Shown piece by piece: positions 13,201 to 24,213 of a stretch of DNA of 64,000 nucleotides. The stretch is from Apus apus (Eukaryota > Chordata > Aves > Apodiformes > Apodidae), in contig NC_067304.1 in assembly GCF_020740795.1 (NCBI RefSeq), forward strand, positions 4,888,056 to 4,952,055, written 5' to 3'. The first letter of the stretch is position 1. Every line of letters begins with the position of its first letter. Below the pieces are notes generated by a model. That model did no database searches and was not told where the DNA came from. It saw nothing but the letters and a program-made list of their open reading frames with translations. A program made the translations under genes and the position numbers.

Positions 13201-14787
13201 TTCATATTTCATTGCCCTTCCAAGCCTTTGGTTGACATAAATCAGTTTCTTTGTTTTTTCAATTAAGCTTTAACTGAAGTTGTTCTGTCTCCTCCTTCTG
13301 CAAGAACATTTACTCCATTGTCTGCTCTGGAGAAGAGTCTGAGGAGAAAGAGAAAAGAGGAGGGGAAAACAAAAAAAGGGGGGGGTGGAAGCTGTGTTGA
13401 ATCAGTGTTTCTCTTTGCCCTGTACTATCTCGTCAAACACCATCTAAGAATCATCGTGCATTTTACATATTTTCCCTAACTTCATAAGTAAAATCTGCCT
13501 GGCCTCAAGATAGACTTGGAGGTGTCAGATTACTGTCTCTGGTTTCTTCCACCAGTCCTTGACTGATTTACCTTCCCCACCCCCTGAAAAACCTCTAAGG
13601 AAGCTAAAAAGCTGTAGCCAAGCTGTGAGTCACCGAAAGGCCGAGCTCTTCTCTCTCCAGTGAGTTCTGCACCCCCGTGGGCTTCACAGCAAACATGTAG
13701 GTCTTGCTGCAGCTGGGAACAGAACAGCCCCATTTTTATCTCAAAAGTTCTTATTATATTCAGTTGTTGATCACTAATATTTTATAAGAGGAAGGAGAAG
13801 TGCCAACTTGAATTTCTAGATATGTTTCTGATATTTTTTGTGTTCTCTAAAACATTTAAAATGTGGAGTCTCGTGTAATACCTTTCTGGGAAGGGAAGAG
13901 AATTTGGACAGCAGGAAAACCAATGAGGCAGCAACAGCACACAAGGATTTCAGGGTTTGGTGTGTGGCCTGTCAGCCAATGTCAAAATTATCAATCCTTT
14001 CTTCAATAATTTAGTCTCCTGAATCTCACATGGCAAATAAAGTACGAGAATGGATCCCAATACTTGGAATCACATGCTTTTCTGGTGATTGCTGCTTTTT
14101 GGGGTTGCACTCATCTTTGGAGTCCAAGCAGCATCAGGACCAGATTAGCACTGAGGAAGTGCTAGCAATTATTTTGCTCCCTGTTGATGGAAAATGTTCC
14201 TGCTTATTGGGTTCAGTTTGTAAGGCTGCATAGTTTGGTGTGAGCTTCACTTTGACACTTAAAAGTCCTCGACCCGCCACTTGATTTGAGTGTTGGTGTT
14301 TACTGGCTGAAAACAAACACACTGCTCTCAAAGTCTGACTTTTGTCTCTGGTTTTGTGTGCCTGAGTTCTGTTATTCACTTGGTTTCTCTTTTGTGTTTG
14401 CAGGATATTGAAGCTACTATGAACTCTGCTCTGAACGAGCTGCGGGAGCTGGAAAGGCAAAGCAGCGTAAAGCACACGCCAGACGTTGTCCTCGACACCC
14501 TGGAGCCTTTGAAAACCTCTCCAGTGGTGGCCCCCACCTCGGAACCTTCCAGCCCTCTGCACACTCAGATCCTCAAGGACACTGAGCCAGCTTTCCAGCG
14601 CAGTGCCAGCACGGCCGGGGACATCCCGTGCACCTTCAGGCCAGTCAAGTCGGTCAAAATGGCCACCCAGGTGAAGCCGCCGGCCACGCGGCCCAAGCCT
14701 GCAGTGTTCCCCAAAACAAATGCCACGAGCCCTGGCGTTGCCTCCTCTGCATCTCAGCAGCCTACTGATAAGTCCTGTACTGTCTGA
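1124..14787 (+). CDS. SRGAP2: SLIT-ROBO Rho GTPase-activating protein 2, 3' part of gene (seven coding exons)
   Basis: srGAP2 combines an F-BAR domain that shapes membranes, a RhoGAP domain that inactivates Rac1-type GTPases and an SH3 domain; it acts at the plasma membrane in neuronal migration, spine maturation and filopodia formation. Only the 3' end is here. Joined exons are 1124-1229, 1506-1730, 4797-4876, 8683-8863, 9300-9446, 11557-11884 and 14404-14787, 482 full codons plus stop, all phases consistent with GT-AG borders. Seen: the last part of RhoGAP including [11 protein letters not shown], an SH3 domain starting near AKFDY with a DDWWEG core, then a Ser/Pro-rich tail ending DKSCTV. 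That ending separates SRGAP2 from SRGAP1 (ends SCTM) and SRGAP3 (ends SGTM), as I remember those proteins. Upstream exons (F-BAR, start of RhoGAP) are left of the window. No frameshift or premature stop is seen. Confidence 0.96.
1506..1730 (+). CDS. SRGAP2: SRGAP2 exon, end of RhoGAP domain
   Basis: The acceptor is TGCAG at 1501-1505 and the donor GTATGA starts at 1731. The reading [19 protein letters not shown] contains the conserved RhoGAP NxAxxFxP motif. The exon continues through [14 protein letters not shown] to EDYC, whose last codon is split with the next exon. Confidence 0.95.
1731..4796 (+). other. SRGAP2: SRGAP2 intron
   Basis: About 3.1 kb of unique-looking intronic DNA between the last RhoGAP exon and the linker exon. 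No recognisable repeat, RNA gene or further exon. Confidence 0.85.
4797..4876 (+). CDS. SRGAP2: SRGAP2 exon, RhoGAP-SH3 linker
   Basis: The acceptor is TTGTAG at 4791-4796 and the donor GTATGC starts at 4877. It encodes [20 protein letters not shown] followed by HHTSDD, an acidic, Ser/Thr-rich linker. It starts and ends inside codons that match the neighbouring exons. Confidence 0.93.
4877..8682 (+). other. SRGAP2: SRGAP2 intron
   Basis: About 3.8 kb before the SH3 exon. Nothing coding or repetitive was recognised; open frames here are short and lack paired splice sites. Confidence 0.85.
8683..8863 (+). CDS. SRGAP2: SRGAP2 exon, SH3 domain
   Basis: The acceptor is CCTAG ending at 8682 and the donor GTATGT starts at 8864. 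The exon encodes nearly the whole SH3 domain: the AKFDY start, an RT-loop with ELSFKKGA, the tandem Trp of DDWWEG, and the closing GLIPHQYI. This domain binds proline-rich partners, classically the ROBO1 tail. Confidence 0.95.
8864..9299 (+). other. SRGAP2: SRGAP2 intron
   Basis: Short intron of 436 bp between the SH3 exon and the post-SH3 exon. No internal feature seen. Confidence 0.88.
9300..9446 (+). CDS. SRGAP2: SRGAP2 exon, post-SH3 tail
   Basis: The acceptor is CCTAG at 9295-9299 and the donor GTAAGA starts at 9447. It reads [20 protein letters not shown], then [19 protein letters not shown] and [11 protein letters not shown], with the final Lys codon split with the next exon. It is low complexity, probably disordered and rich in Ser/Glu. 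Confidence 0.93.
9447..11556 (+). other. SRGAP2: SRGAP2 intron
   Basis: About 2.1 kb, AT-richer than the flanking introns. It contains a minus-strand 97-codon open frame at 10674-10967 that I could not assign to any family and treat as chance. A short T-run lies at 11252-11265. Confidence 0.82.
11557..11884 (+). CDS. SRGAP2: SRGAP2 exon, Ser-rich tail
   Basis: The exon begins after CTGAAG (11551-11556) and the donor GTAAAG starts at 11885. It reads [20 protein letters not shown], later [17 protein letters not shown] and [19 protein letters not shown], and ends PEVIAQ in phase 0. The many RxxS motifs look like basophilic-kinase or 14-3-3 sites; that last point is inference. Confidence 0.93.
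11885..14403 (+). other. SRGAP2: SRGAP2 last intron
   Basis: About 2.5 kb with a purine-rich run near 13335-13390 ending in a G tract. No exon, RNA gene or mobile element recognised. Confidence 0.85.
14404..14787 (+). CDS. SRGAP2: SRGAP2 terminal coding exon with stop
   Basis: The acceptor is TTTGCAG ending at 14403. It encodes 127 residues starting [19 protein letters not shown], a short helical or coiled-coil segment, then a Pro/Ser-rich region ([17 protein letters not shown]) and DKSCTV. TGA is at 14785-14787. Confidence 0.95.
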   Translation, partial: DIEATMNSALNELRELERQSSVKHTPDVVLDTLEPLKTSPVVAPTSEPSSPLHTQILKDTEPAFQRSASTAGDIPCTFRPVKSVKMATQVKPPATRPKPAVFPKTNATSPGVASSASQQPTDKSCTV

Positions 14788-17700
14788 TAAACTCGATGCT
14801 GCTCTGTGGATATAACTGTCTGGGTTCAGATGAAGAGACTCTACTAAAGACCTTAAAATTCCTATTTAACAAAACCGTTTTTGAACTCCTGCTGGAGGTT
14901 AGTTGTGAACTGCTGCTTACTGCTGGGAGCACTTCCTGGGAGTAAACCAAGTGGTAACAACCTCGTCCCATGGACCACCATCAGTGATGTTTGTAAGGCA
15001 AAACAGTTCATGCCACGCTTGGGAAATCCAGTCTCAGGTCACTGTGAAGCTGAGGAGGAAAACGCTCACAAGATGAGCTGGAGCTTGGTTTCTAGTTGAT
15101 GCCTTGTTCGGGTGTTTGGCCACTGAGAGAAATACCTAGTGGCACCATGTTTTTGAATCCTGGTGTAGTGACTTATATATTCTGTGTTTCATTTATTGCA
15201 GGGAAACAATAGGATAGATTTTAGTCTATTGCATGTTTTGGTGCCACTGGTTACGTGGAGCTTGGACATGCCTGTTTCTTGTGCATTATTATGATTATTA
15301 CGTCGCCTGCTGGTGCCATGGTGGTTAAGGGTCTGTCTCGACTTCCATCACATCCTCTGGTTTTGTTTGTTTGTTCCCCCATTCCTCTCCCCCCAGGGCC
15401 AAAGCTTTTGGCCATCCTGCCTCATCCTTTAGTCGACACTTGTCATGAAAACTAGTTTACTCTGGAACACTCTTAGATTTTGTGGAGTTATACGTAATAT
15501 GTGTCTGTGCAAATATAAACAAACATGTTCTTGAGGTTTAGGAGCACAAGAAAGAGCCCAGTTGTTGCTTATGGACAATCTAGCTGTTTCCCCCCCTTTG
15601 CTCACCCGTATTTAAAACCAGCTTTGTTGTTTTTCAGTGTAATTTTCAGCCTGTGGGCTACGATGTGGTGTGTGGTCTCAGGAGACTGAATGTAAAAACA
15701 AGTTAACTTTTGAAAACAAAGCGTACTCTGCTGGGAGTTCATTCACTAACGCACACGTTCTTCTTTTCATCATCCATCAAGATGGATCCTTACCAAGATC
15801 CCAGTTACAAGCACTGTAAAAACTTCAATCAGAAGTTCTCAAGCTTTGTATCTTCTCCTCCTTTCTGGTTGCAAGTGCTTCAGTCGGTGGCTGTGACTGC
15901 TGTGAACTGCTCTAGGGGTCTCAGCTCTTGTAGAGCAAACGCTGCTGGGGACAGTGACATGACAGCATGTGGCTTCTGGAGTGGCTTCCCAACGTGTTCC
16001 TTGGTAGGCTGGCATGCCTTGCAGACATGTGAATGAATTTTTCATCTTTGTATTTCTCTGGTAGGCAGCAAATGCTTCAGCCATTCCCAGGCTGCATGAA
16101 CTCTGAGCTCTGCTGGGAATTGTCCACGATGCTCACCTTGATTTAATTTTTTTTTTAAAAAGCATGTGACAGTTACAACAGTGAAGAAAATCTTGCAGCC
16201 CTTCCAGAGAGGAGACCCTGGCTGGCCCTCAGTTCACCTTGTTCCCAAACTTTCCTGGGATTTAAAAAAAAAAAAAAAGCTGCACATCTTATGTTTTCAT
16301 CAGATAAATTCAGACAAAGACAAGATAAGAAAAGTCATTTTTCTTCTCCCATTTAACTGAGTTTCTTTTAAATGTGTGATTTCTCACACTTAGCTTCCAT
16401 GTGACTGCAATTTCGTTTTAATTGGCACTTAGTAATTTAAAAAGAAGAAATGAAACTTACATTTCTAAGAACAGTTTCTTCAATGTGCTTTTCAGATGCA
16501 TTTAGGACATAACTGAGAGAAATGAAGAGGGTTTTACTGTGTCCCTCTCCCTCCCCACATACACCCCATCTCACACATATAAGTGATGGGATTTAAAGAC
16601 AAAAACTTTCTCTGGGCCCTAAATTAAGAACATAGGAAGTTTGGGGAATGCCAGAAAGAGTTCAGTGAGAACACTATATTATTAATTTCTCCTTAGCTGA
16701 TCTGTAGCAGCAGCTGCCCTTGGGAAGCCCAGCATGTGTGACTGTCACTGGACCTTAACCCCGTTCCCCAACAGTGCAACCAGCCACCTTTGCTCTCAGG
16801 TTCTGATGGACTTCTACCACCAAGGAATCACTTGTTCTTTTTGGGAAAAATAGAATCAAACTTGTAATTTTTTGCTCAGGCAGAACTTTCTGGCATTTAC
16901 TTTAGGGAGTTTTTGGTTTTGTTTTCTTTTTGGTCACAAATGACCAAAATTAATCTGTGTCAAGAGCAGGATCTCTGTATGTTTACTTTGACTCATTTGT
17001 AATGCCTTATTTTCTTTATATTTTTATGCCTAGCATTCCTGTTTCTAAGAATAAGTGTTCAACCATGCACAGCACATTTGGAGGAGATGCTCTTTTCTAT
17101 CTTTGAGGTCTGAAGTATGAATGGAAATTAAGATTTAAAAAAGACTTCAGGTGACTGTAACAGCAACTGTCTGTATGTGAATTACTGTGCTTATCTCTAG
17201 CATCCACAGCTCTGGGACAATCCTACTGTCAAGGGGAATATGCTTAGCAGGATAACCTGTGTATTGAGCAACTCAACTGGAATTTTGGTGTGCACTGTGA
17301 TTGACACTTCCACTTACAAGCAATACAGCAGGGTGAAGATTGTCCTTCTGCTTCCACATGCCCTGGGCCAGCTGAAAATCCACACAGACACATGGGAGAC
17401 TAAAAACAAAAAAAAAGGGAAACTCATAGCTTGTCTGCTTCACTCTGTGAACATACAAGGCTGAGAGGACATTTACCACAAGTGTTTTATGAGCAGTTGC
17501 TGCAGGAGAGGGGGGAAGCAGAAACTGGAAATGTTGGCACCACTCCCTGCAAAACCAGCGGGCGTCTTGTAGGAGAGACTGATGTAGAGTGGACAAGTAC
17601 AACACAGTGGTTTGCTTGGGGAGGTATCAGTGCTACTTCATATCTTCCTATTCAGGAGAAATATTAGCTCTTCCATGGAAATTCTCTTTCATGATTTTTA

Positions 17701-17840
17701 TGTAATGTTTGTGTCAAATATAAAGACAAGAAGTGTTTGATAACTGGAATAACGTATGTCTGTTTGATAGTGCTTTGTATGAACAAAGGATTCTTGTTCA
17801 TCAGATGTTGGATTGAAATAATCCAAAGCAAAACTTTTAA

Positions 17841-17846
17841 AATAAA
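17841..17846 (+). promoter_or_regulatory. Candidate proximal polyadenylation signal of SRGAP2
   Basis: Canonical AATAAA about 3.05 kb after the stop codon, followed by T/G-rich sequence. It would give a short 3' UTR form. Confidence 0.4.
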
Positions 17847-20338
17847 ATGCCATTTTAGGTGATCAATCTTAATAGTTTCTGAAGCTCTAACCTTTTATGT
17901 TTTATTTCCCTAGTTGGGAATTGAGCAGTGTGCTTTAACCATTGCTGAATTTCTGCCTCTCTAAGGTAATCCAAAGGCTCACAGTTTCTAACTTGTGAAT
18001 TTGTGTCTCATGTCAAAGCAGTGGGACATGATCAGACTCTCTCACTTTATCTGTACTGGATATTTTGTTGCAATGAAAGTGATTAAATAATTAGAGTGCA
18101 CTGTGACAGCAGAAAAAAAAAAAAAAAAAAGAAGTTGTATATGTATGTATTTTGATACCTGTTCAAAAAGAGTCTTTGGGTTTCCTGTGCTGAATACCTC
18201 ATCTGTTGGGTTTGGGGAGTTTTTGTTGATTTATTTTTCTTTTAAGGCAAGATTGTTCTTGCACAAAAGTAGGTTAAGATAACCAAGTTCTCGTAAATTT
18301 CTTTGCTTAATCAAAACACTTCAGAATTTGGCAAGAAATTCCATCTGTTCTGGTTCCCCACCTTGCACTTGGTACCGGGTGAGCAGGCACCTGGGCTAGA
18401 GCTCTAGCAATATTAAGACAAAAGCAGTTGTTGCAGATGGAGTTTGCTGCCTTATTTCTCTTCTTCTGTGTGTCAAAACCTCAAATGCAGTTGAACAGTT
18501 GTGTAGCTTTGGGGATTTGCTAAGCATGTGAGAGATGTTCTTCAACAGAAATCAGTGTCTCCAGTTAGCACTTGGCAGCCTTTCCATACACATGCCTGAT
18601 AGACTGGGATGCTCTGTCTCCTGGTGAATACCTAGTGAGGGGACACTAGAGAGGAGATGATGCTCTCAGCAGGGCACAGTTTGCTAGTGAGGCAACAGTA
18701 ATGGTGGAAAAATGCCCATCAGGAGAATTTGTCTGATCAGCTGGGTGAGACATTGAGCTGTCTGGCCCCTGTCCAGCCCATGGGTGAGATGGACTGAGGT
18801 TCAGCACAACCTGCAAGGTGACAACACATTTACTCACTGTGCTATGAACCACAAGCTGGGGAAACTGCTTTTCAAAAACCCAACAAACAGAAGCATTTGG
18901 GTGCTCCCATCACTAATGAGCCTGTCCAGAACAGAAAATGAGTTTGATAAGCTGGGCATGTATTTATTTTGAGATTTTAAATTTTCACCAAAACAATGAG
19001 CCTTTTTGTGGTCTTATCTGGCCTTGGCTGACACCCCACAAATGCAGTTCTTGACATAAAACTGTTTCTTTAGTGGACCAGTAGCACTAGGGCCCTCTCA
19101 GAAGGGAGGGATTTTCTCTGGTGGGTGAAAGTTGTTCCGTGCAGGTCTGGGGAAACACCGGGCGCTTTACTGGTGCTCTGGACTTGAACTTTGGGATTTG
19201 AGCTTACATATCACTTCCGTAGATAATCCTCTCTCTGGATCAGCTTTCTGCTTGTCTCTCTGTGTGTCCAACAACCTGGTACTTGAAAAAAATGAATACT
19301 TGATGCACTGCCTGGTGCCCTGGGGCTGGGAGCGCTCTGCCTCCGCTGGCCGCCCCGCCACAGGGCAGGGGAATTCTTTTCCAGGCTTGGTTCTAGGACC
19401 CTAATTTTGGTGGATCTAGAGATGCCAAAACAGCAGTTCAAGGCCTGGAAAACGTAAGGTTTGTTTTTGTGTTGGGATTTGTTTGTTTGTTTTTTCCTGA
19501 TCTATTTTGTGCTTCCTATAATGTAGTTTGAGACAGGAGAGTGTTGTTTTTCAACGATGGGCCAAAAAGAGGTGAAGGTGGAGAGGGAGGGCAGCTCCCT
19601 ACTGTACTAATACTTGATGTACCAAGCTTCATACAGGGTAAATACTTAGCAGTTTGCAACGGAAATAATAGATGGACCCTTCCTTTTGAAGGCACTATAG
19701 TAACCTTACTTCTGAAGTGGACTTCACCAGCCTTTCTCTCCAGGCAGAGTCCTGTTATTTGAATAAGCAAAGTCCAATGGGGTTGGACTCGTGCATGTGC
19801 CAAACTGCTGGAGCAATATTTGTGAGCAGCAGGTCCTTCAAAAGACCAGCTCTGTGTAGCCAAAATTAGGGCAATTCTTGAGAACCATCTCTGAGGTGTT
19901 TCACAGGATGGCAGCGACGTTGTGGTTCTGCTGTAACGTGGGGAAGTTTGGTGGCAAAGTCTAGAAATCTTTGTTGTCTGTGTTGGTCTGAAACCTCAGT
20001 CCTGCAGTAGTGGGCTAGGGCTCGTGGGGTGCGTTGGGGTTTGGGGTTTTATTCACAGCAGTTGTTTAATGGTGGGATGGAATGTTCTTGCTAAATTGGT
20101 TTCCATTGTCTCATGTCTTCTACACCGATATATATATGGTGTATATATTAAACTGTGTAAAATTGTACTTTGTATATATAACTCTGTACAATATGGAGGT
20201 ACATCCTTTTTTGTTTGGGTTTTTTTTTTTCTTTTTGGTACAGTATTGTACAGTATTAGGAATGTACGTGTTGGAAATGTTCAGTCCATGCTGGGGCAAG
20301 AAAAATGTATCCGTTGTCATTAGCAATAGTTTTGGAGA

Positions 20339-20344
20339 AATAAA
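20339..20344 (+). promoter_or_regulatory. Candidate distal polyadenylation signal of SRGAP2
   Basis: Canonical AATAAA about 5.55 kb after the stop, followed by T/G-rich DNA (TGTTTTGGGTATGGTGG). The sequence then becomes intergenic and a CR1 lies about 240 bp further on. Confidence 0.5.
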
Positions 20345-20583
20345 TGTTTTGGGTATGGTGGAAACGCTGACCTATGGACACCAGTACATGATGGTTGGGG
20401 CGAGTGTGTGTGTGTGTGTGTCTGTGGGTGCTGGGGTGGGGATGGGAGCAGGGATGAGTGTTGCCTGCGGGTGCCTCCCTCAGCAGGCAGCTCCAGCTTT
20501 GGGAACTTGGGGGAATCCTTGGGAATTATCTTTGAATAGCAACTGGCATTGGTAAGTAGGTGAGGAAGAATCTTCAGCATGTA

Positions 20584-21088
20584 TCATAGAATCATTGGTT
20601 TGAGTTGGAAGGGACTTTAAAGATCATCTAGTTCCCACCCCCCTGCATGGGCAGGGACACCTCCCACCAGCCCAGGCTGCTCCAAGCCCCATCCAACCTG
20701 CCCTTCAACACTGCCAGGGATGGGGCAGCCACAGCTTCCCTGGGCAACCTGGGCCAGGGTCTCACCACCCTCACAGCAAAGAATTTCTTCCTCATGTCTC
20801 ACCTACATCTCCCCTCTTTCAGTTCTGATCCATTGTCCCTTGTCCTCTCCCTCCCTGCCCTTGTCCCAAGCCCCTCCCCAGCTTTCCTGGAGCCCCTTCA
20901 GGCCCTGGAAGGTGCTCTCAGGTCTCCCTGGAGCCTTCTCCTCTCCAGGCTGAACACCCCAACTCTCCCAGCCTGTCTCCAGAGCAGAGCTGCTCCAGCC
21001 CTGGGATCATCTTGTGGCCTCCTCTGGACTCTCTCCAGGAGCTCCATGTCCTTCCTGTGCTGGGGGCTCTGGAACTGGACACAGTGAT
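20584..21088 (-). mobile_element. CR1 LINE fragment, minus strand
   Basis: The left end TCATAGAATCA is the reverse complement of the CR1 3' tail. It is followed by reverse-complement CR1 3' sequence (AGTTGGAAGGGACTTTAAAG; CCAGCCCAGGCTGCTCCAAG) as far as a gene-free boundary near 21088. It is about 0.5 kb and 5'-truncated, as is usual for CR1. Open frames inside it are not host genes. Confidence 0.92.
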
Positions 21089-23937
21089 GCCATTCATAGG
21101 CACCGGGTGGCTTGATTCTGGTGGGGAAGGAGCACAGTGATAAGGGGGATCTGGAGAGTGACTGGACTGCAGAGTCTGACCCGCAGCAGCCAAGGGCAGA
21201 GCCCCTGCCCCCCCCTCAGCTTCCCTGCACCACCCAGTAACAGCAGCACTCAAACTTCCCTTGCAGTGACCTGATTTAAAAATGCTTAATCTTCACCATT
21301 TCCCTGGAGGGGATGGGCCTCCAACTGTCCCTGGGAAAGAGGATTTAAGATGGAGATGACGGGTTGGATCGCTTTGTTATTCCCGGCTCTCCCCATCTCA
21401 GCTTTCCAGCCTGCCCCTCCCGGAGCACGGAGGGGAAAGGGTGTCAGGGAGTTGTCATTTTGGATTCTCTCTGTTTAGGTTTCGAGGAATTCACGATTGA
21501 GGGGGAGGTCTGATGTCTCACCGAGCTGTTTGATGCCGTGCTGGAAGTCAGCACCGTCCCTGGGCGAGCTGCTGGGGCTGGGGCAGCCGCTCCCCTCCGC
21601 TGCTTGTGTCCCGCTTCTCCAACAGCAGCTGCTGCAGAGCTTGGGGAGTGGAGGGGCCGGGATGCTGATGCTCCCATATGAATTTAGTAGCTCAGATCCC
21701 AGCAGCCGAAGCGGGGCCGCCCCGGGGCGGGCTGGGCACCACAGCTGCCTCTGGGCTCTCAAATCTCCGCTGCAAACGCTTGTTTGCCTGGAGGGGGGGG
21801 GGAGAAAAAATACAAATAATCCAGTTTTCCGCAGAGCACAGGTCTGCTTTGCTGCCGGGTGGGACGGTCCTGTGCCTCTAAACACGAAATGCGAATGAAT
21901 TGCATCGTTTTGTTCCGCCTGGGGACTGCGGCGCGGTGCTGTCCTGCTGCTTTTGTCGCCTTGCCTGGTCCTGCTGCGGGGCGGCTGCTGGGCTCAGCAA
22001 ACCTGGGGCGGGGGGTCCAGCCCGGCATCCCCGTTACACCAAACCTGCCCAAGTGCAGACCCTGCCTGTGCCCGGTTTTCTCTCCCAATCCTCCCAGGGA
22101 CCAGGTGCCCGCTGCGCTGCTGGGCCTTGATTTTTTAGGCTTTGCTGCCACCAGCTGGAACAACTGTTCTTATCACAGACTTGGTTTTAAGGCCGCGGTT
22201 TTGCTCTCCCAGCCCGCACGGGACGGATTCTCGCATCCCACGCAGGGTTTGACCCACGCAGGGTTTATCCCCGTGGGCAGGTCGAGGCCCCGGGGGCTCA
22301 GTGTGTTTTGCGGATTCCTGACCGTGGGTGTGAAGAGTCTGAGTGGGTCAGGTGGGATTTGGGTGTCAGACCTGAGGTGGGGAGGGTAAAATCTGTTGTT
22401 GGGGCAGCCAGGGAAAGGAAATAAGCCATAAAATGTAAACGAATAGCAAAAGAAGGGATAAAGGGTTCGGGAAGGAGCCGGGTGAGTTCCTGGGGTTGCA
22501 CTGGGACCTCCCATTGAGGGTGGACCAGTGAGTGCTGGGAGAGCTCCTGGAGGAACTGGGATGTCCTGGGAGTCCTTGGGTTCAAAGGTCTCTAATTAAT
22601 CTGGCATGATTCAGACATGCCTACAGAGAACTTGCAGCACAACCTGAAAATAATCTTTCTTGAGTGTTATAAAATATTGTAATTATTTCCTTCCTGTCTA
22701 TCTTTACCCCTCACCAGTTCAAATCTGCCAGTGCAAGTTCAAGCCACGTGTGCAGTTCTGAGAAAACACCCGAGTCTGGGTTTTCTGCCTTTAGAAGTCG
22801 TTGTTTCAGTTTCTTTTTGTGGTAGAGCTCAACCACAGGGAGGGCCCCTTTCCTCTCCCCCTGCCCCTCGATGGGCTTCTCTTGCTTCTGGGACTCCAGT
22901 GCAGGAGAAGAATTTGTGGAGCCATGGGAATAAGAACATTGTGCACAGCGTACAATGGCACTTGCTGCAGCTCCTTGCCTTTGTGCAGCTCTAGAAGAAA
23001 CTCAGCTGGAATTTCCCTCCAGAGGTTTTACTTGCCCTTCTTCCTTGTATGAACGGCTCTGATCTACAAGTTCACTGGTGGCCTGAGATGAGAAAATGAG
23101 CTGTGTTCTTTTCTGTGTGGGGAAAGGCTTCTCAGGCATCTCCAGCTCAAATTGATGCTGTTTTTGTCTGGTGAGTGAGGGATGCTGCACAGCAGCCCAG
23201 CCACAACCTGCCCAGGCTGCACCCACAGTGTGAGCTTGGCCAGTGTGGACAGACTGACAGCCCCATTTGGAGGGGACAAGCACAGGCTGAAGGACACAGG
23301 TACCATGTGCACAGAAGATAAGACTGGAAATGACTTCAAGAAGTCAGTCTCTTCCTGTTAGCTGAGCTGCAGCAGAACTCCTTTACGCAGAGTGATGTCA
23401 AGTTTTGCTTGGTGAGCCCCGGCTGCTGGTGCTGTGCCTGGGCAAGGCCACCGCGGATCCAGATCCTGCTTGGACTTCACTTCCCACCTCCCTGCCCCAG
23501 CCAGGCTGTGCAGTGGCCGGTGCTCAGCACCGTTTGCTGTTCCCAGAGCCCATCCTGGCCCCGGCCCTGCAGCCCAGCGTGCCTGGGGACGGCTGCAACT
23601 CTGGGAATTTTTTTTTCTCGAGCAGGAAGCTGAAGCATTTCCTCCTCCAGCCGCAGTCGTTGCTTGCAGAGCGGGTTTTGCAATCCCAGAGGTTTCTGTT
23701 CTCGGGGCGGGGAGGTGCTTCTCGCCACCTTGCAGCTCACTGGTCGCTTGCTCGTATTTTCTTTCTTCCTTTCCTTTTTTTTATTTTTTTTTTCTCTTCC
23801 CATCTGTCAGTCTCGCTGCCAGCCCCGGCGGGTCGCGGCTCCAGGCCGGGTTTTGGCAGCGCTGTCCGCCCCGTCCACGCGCGGCCCCTCGCGCGGTGCT
23901 GCCCGCTCCGCTCAGCCCGTTCCTGCCGCCCGGGGCT

Positions 23938-23990
23938 GTGTCCTGCGGCCCCGCTCGGTGTCCTGCGGCCCCGCTCGGTGTCCTGCGGCC
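23938..23990 (+). repeat. 20-bp GC-rich tandem repeat upstream of IKBKE
   Basis: GTGTCCTGCGGCCCCGCTCG is present in two perfect head-to-tail copies (23938-23957 and 23958-23977), followed by a 13-bp partial third copy. Confidence 0.9.
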
Positions 23991-24126
23991 GGTTCCTGCC
24001 CAGCGCTGTGCCCCCCAGCCCAGCTCCCGGCCAGGACGGGCCACACGCCGAGGTTCGGGGTTCGCAGAGGCCGGCGGCTCCCGGGGTGACCCCCGTGCTT
24101 CTCCCCCCGCAGCGGCTCGGCTGGAG

Positions 24127-24213
24127 ATGCAGAGCACCCCAAACTACCTCTGGAGCACCGAGGACCTCCTGGGCCAGGGCGCCACGGCCTGTGTCTACAA
24201 AGCTCGCAACAAG
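24127..24213 (+). CDS. IKBKE: IKBKE coding exon 1 (residues 1-29)
   Basis: Starts at ATG in GGAGATGC; the donor GTGAGG starts at 24214. It encodes the Gly-rich loop and ends KARNK in phase 0. Confidence 0.95.

Larger units (their letters stand above)
14788..20360 (+). other. SRGAP2: SRGAP2 3' UTR (probable extent)
   Basis: Non-coding, T/A-rich sequence after the SRGAP2 stop with no convincing gene. It carries A-runs at 16263-16277 and 18112-18130 and two AATAAA hexamers, at 17841 and 20339. The stretch 20090-20350 (TATATA blocks, repeated GTACAGTATT, then AATAAA) has the look of a terminal UTR. The distal end is inferred; RNA could stop at the first signal instead. Confidence 0.6.
20361..24126. 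other. SRGAP2-IKBKE intergenic region and IKBKE 5' flank
   Basis: Apart from the CR1 at 20584-21088, this holds a GC/CpG-rich patch at about 21480-22340, ordinary sequence at 22500-23400, and the GC-rich IKBKE flank from about 23700. No protein gene was recognised. A (TG)n run lies at 20404-20421. The acceptor-like CCCCCCGCAG ending at 24112 suggests that a non-coding first exon of IKBKE lies somewhere in this interval. Confidence 0.6.

Noticed and set aside
20647..21253. Several open frames around 20.6-21.3 kb
   Set aside because: They lie mostly within a 5'-truncated CR1 3' fragment; there is no reverse-transcriptase coding sequence left.
21859..22389. 176-codon open frame upstream of IKBKE
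   Set aside because: GC-rich with no recognised domain and no splice support; more likely promoter-type sequence.
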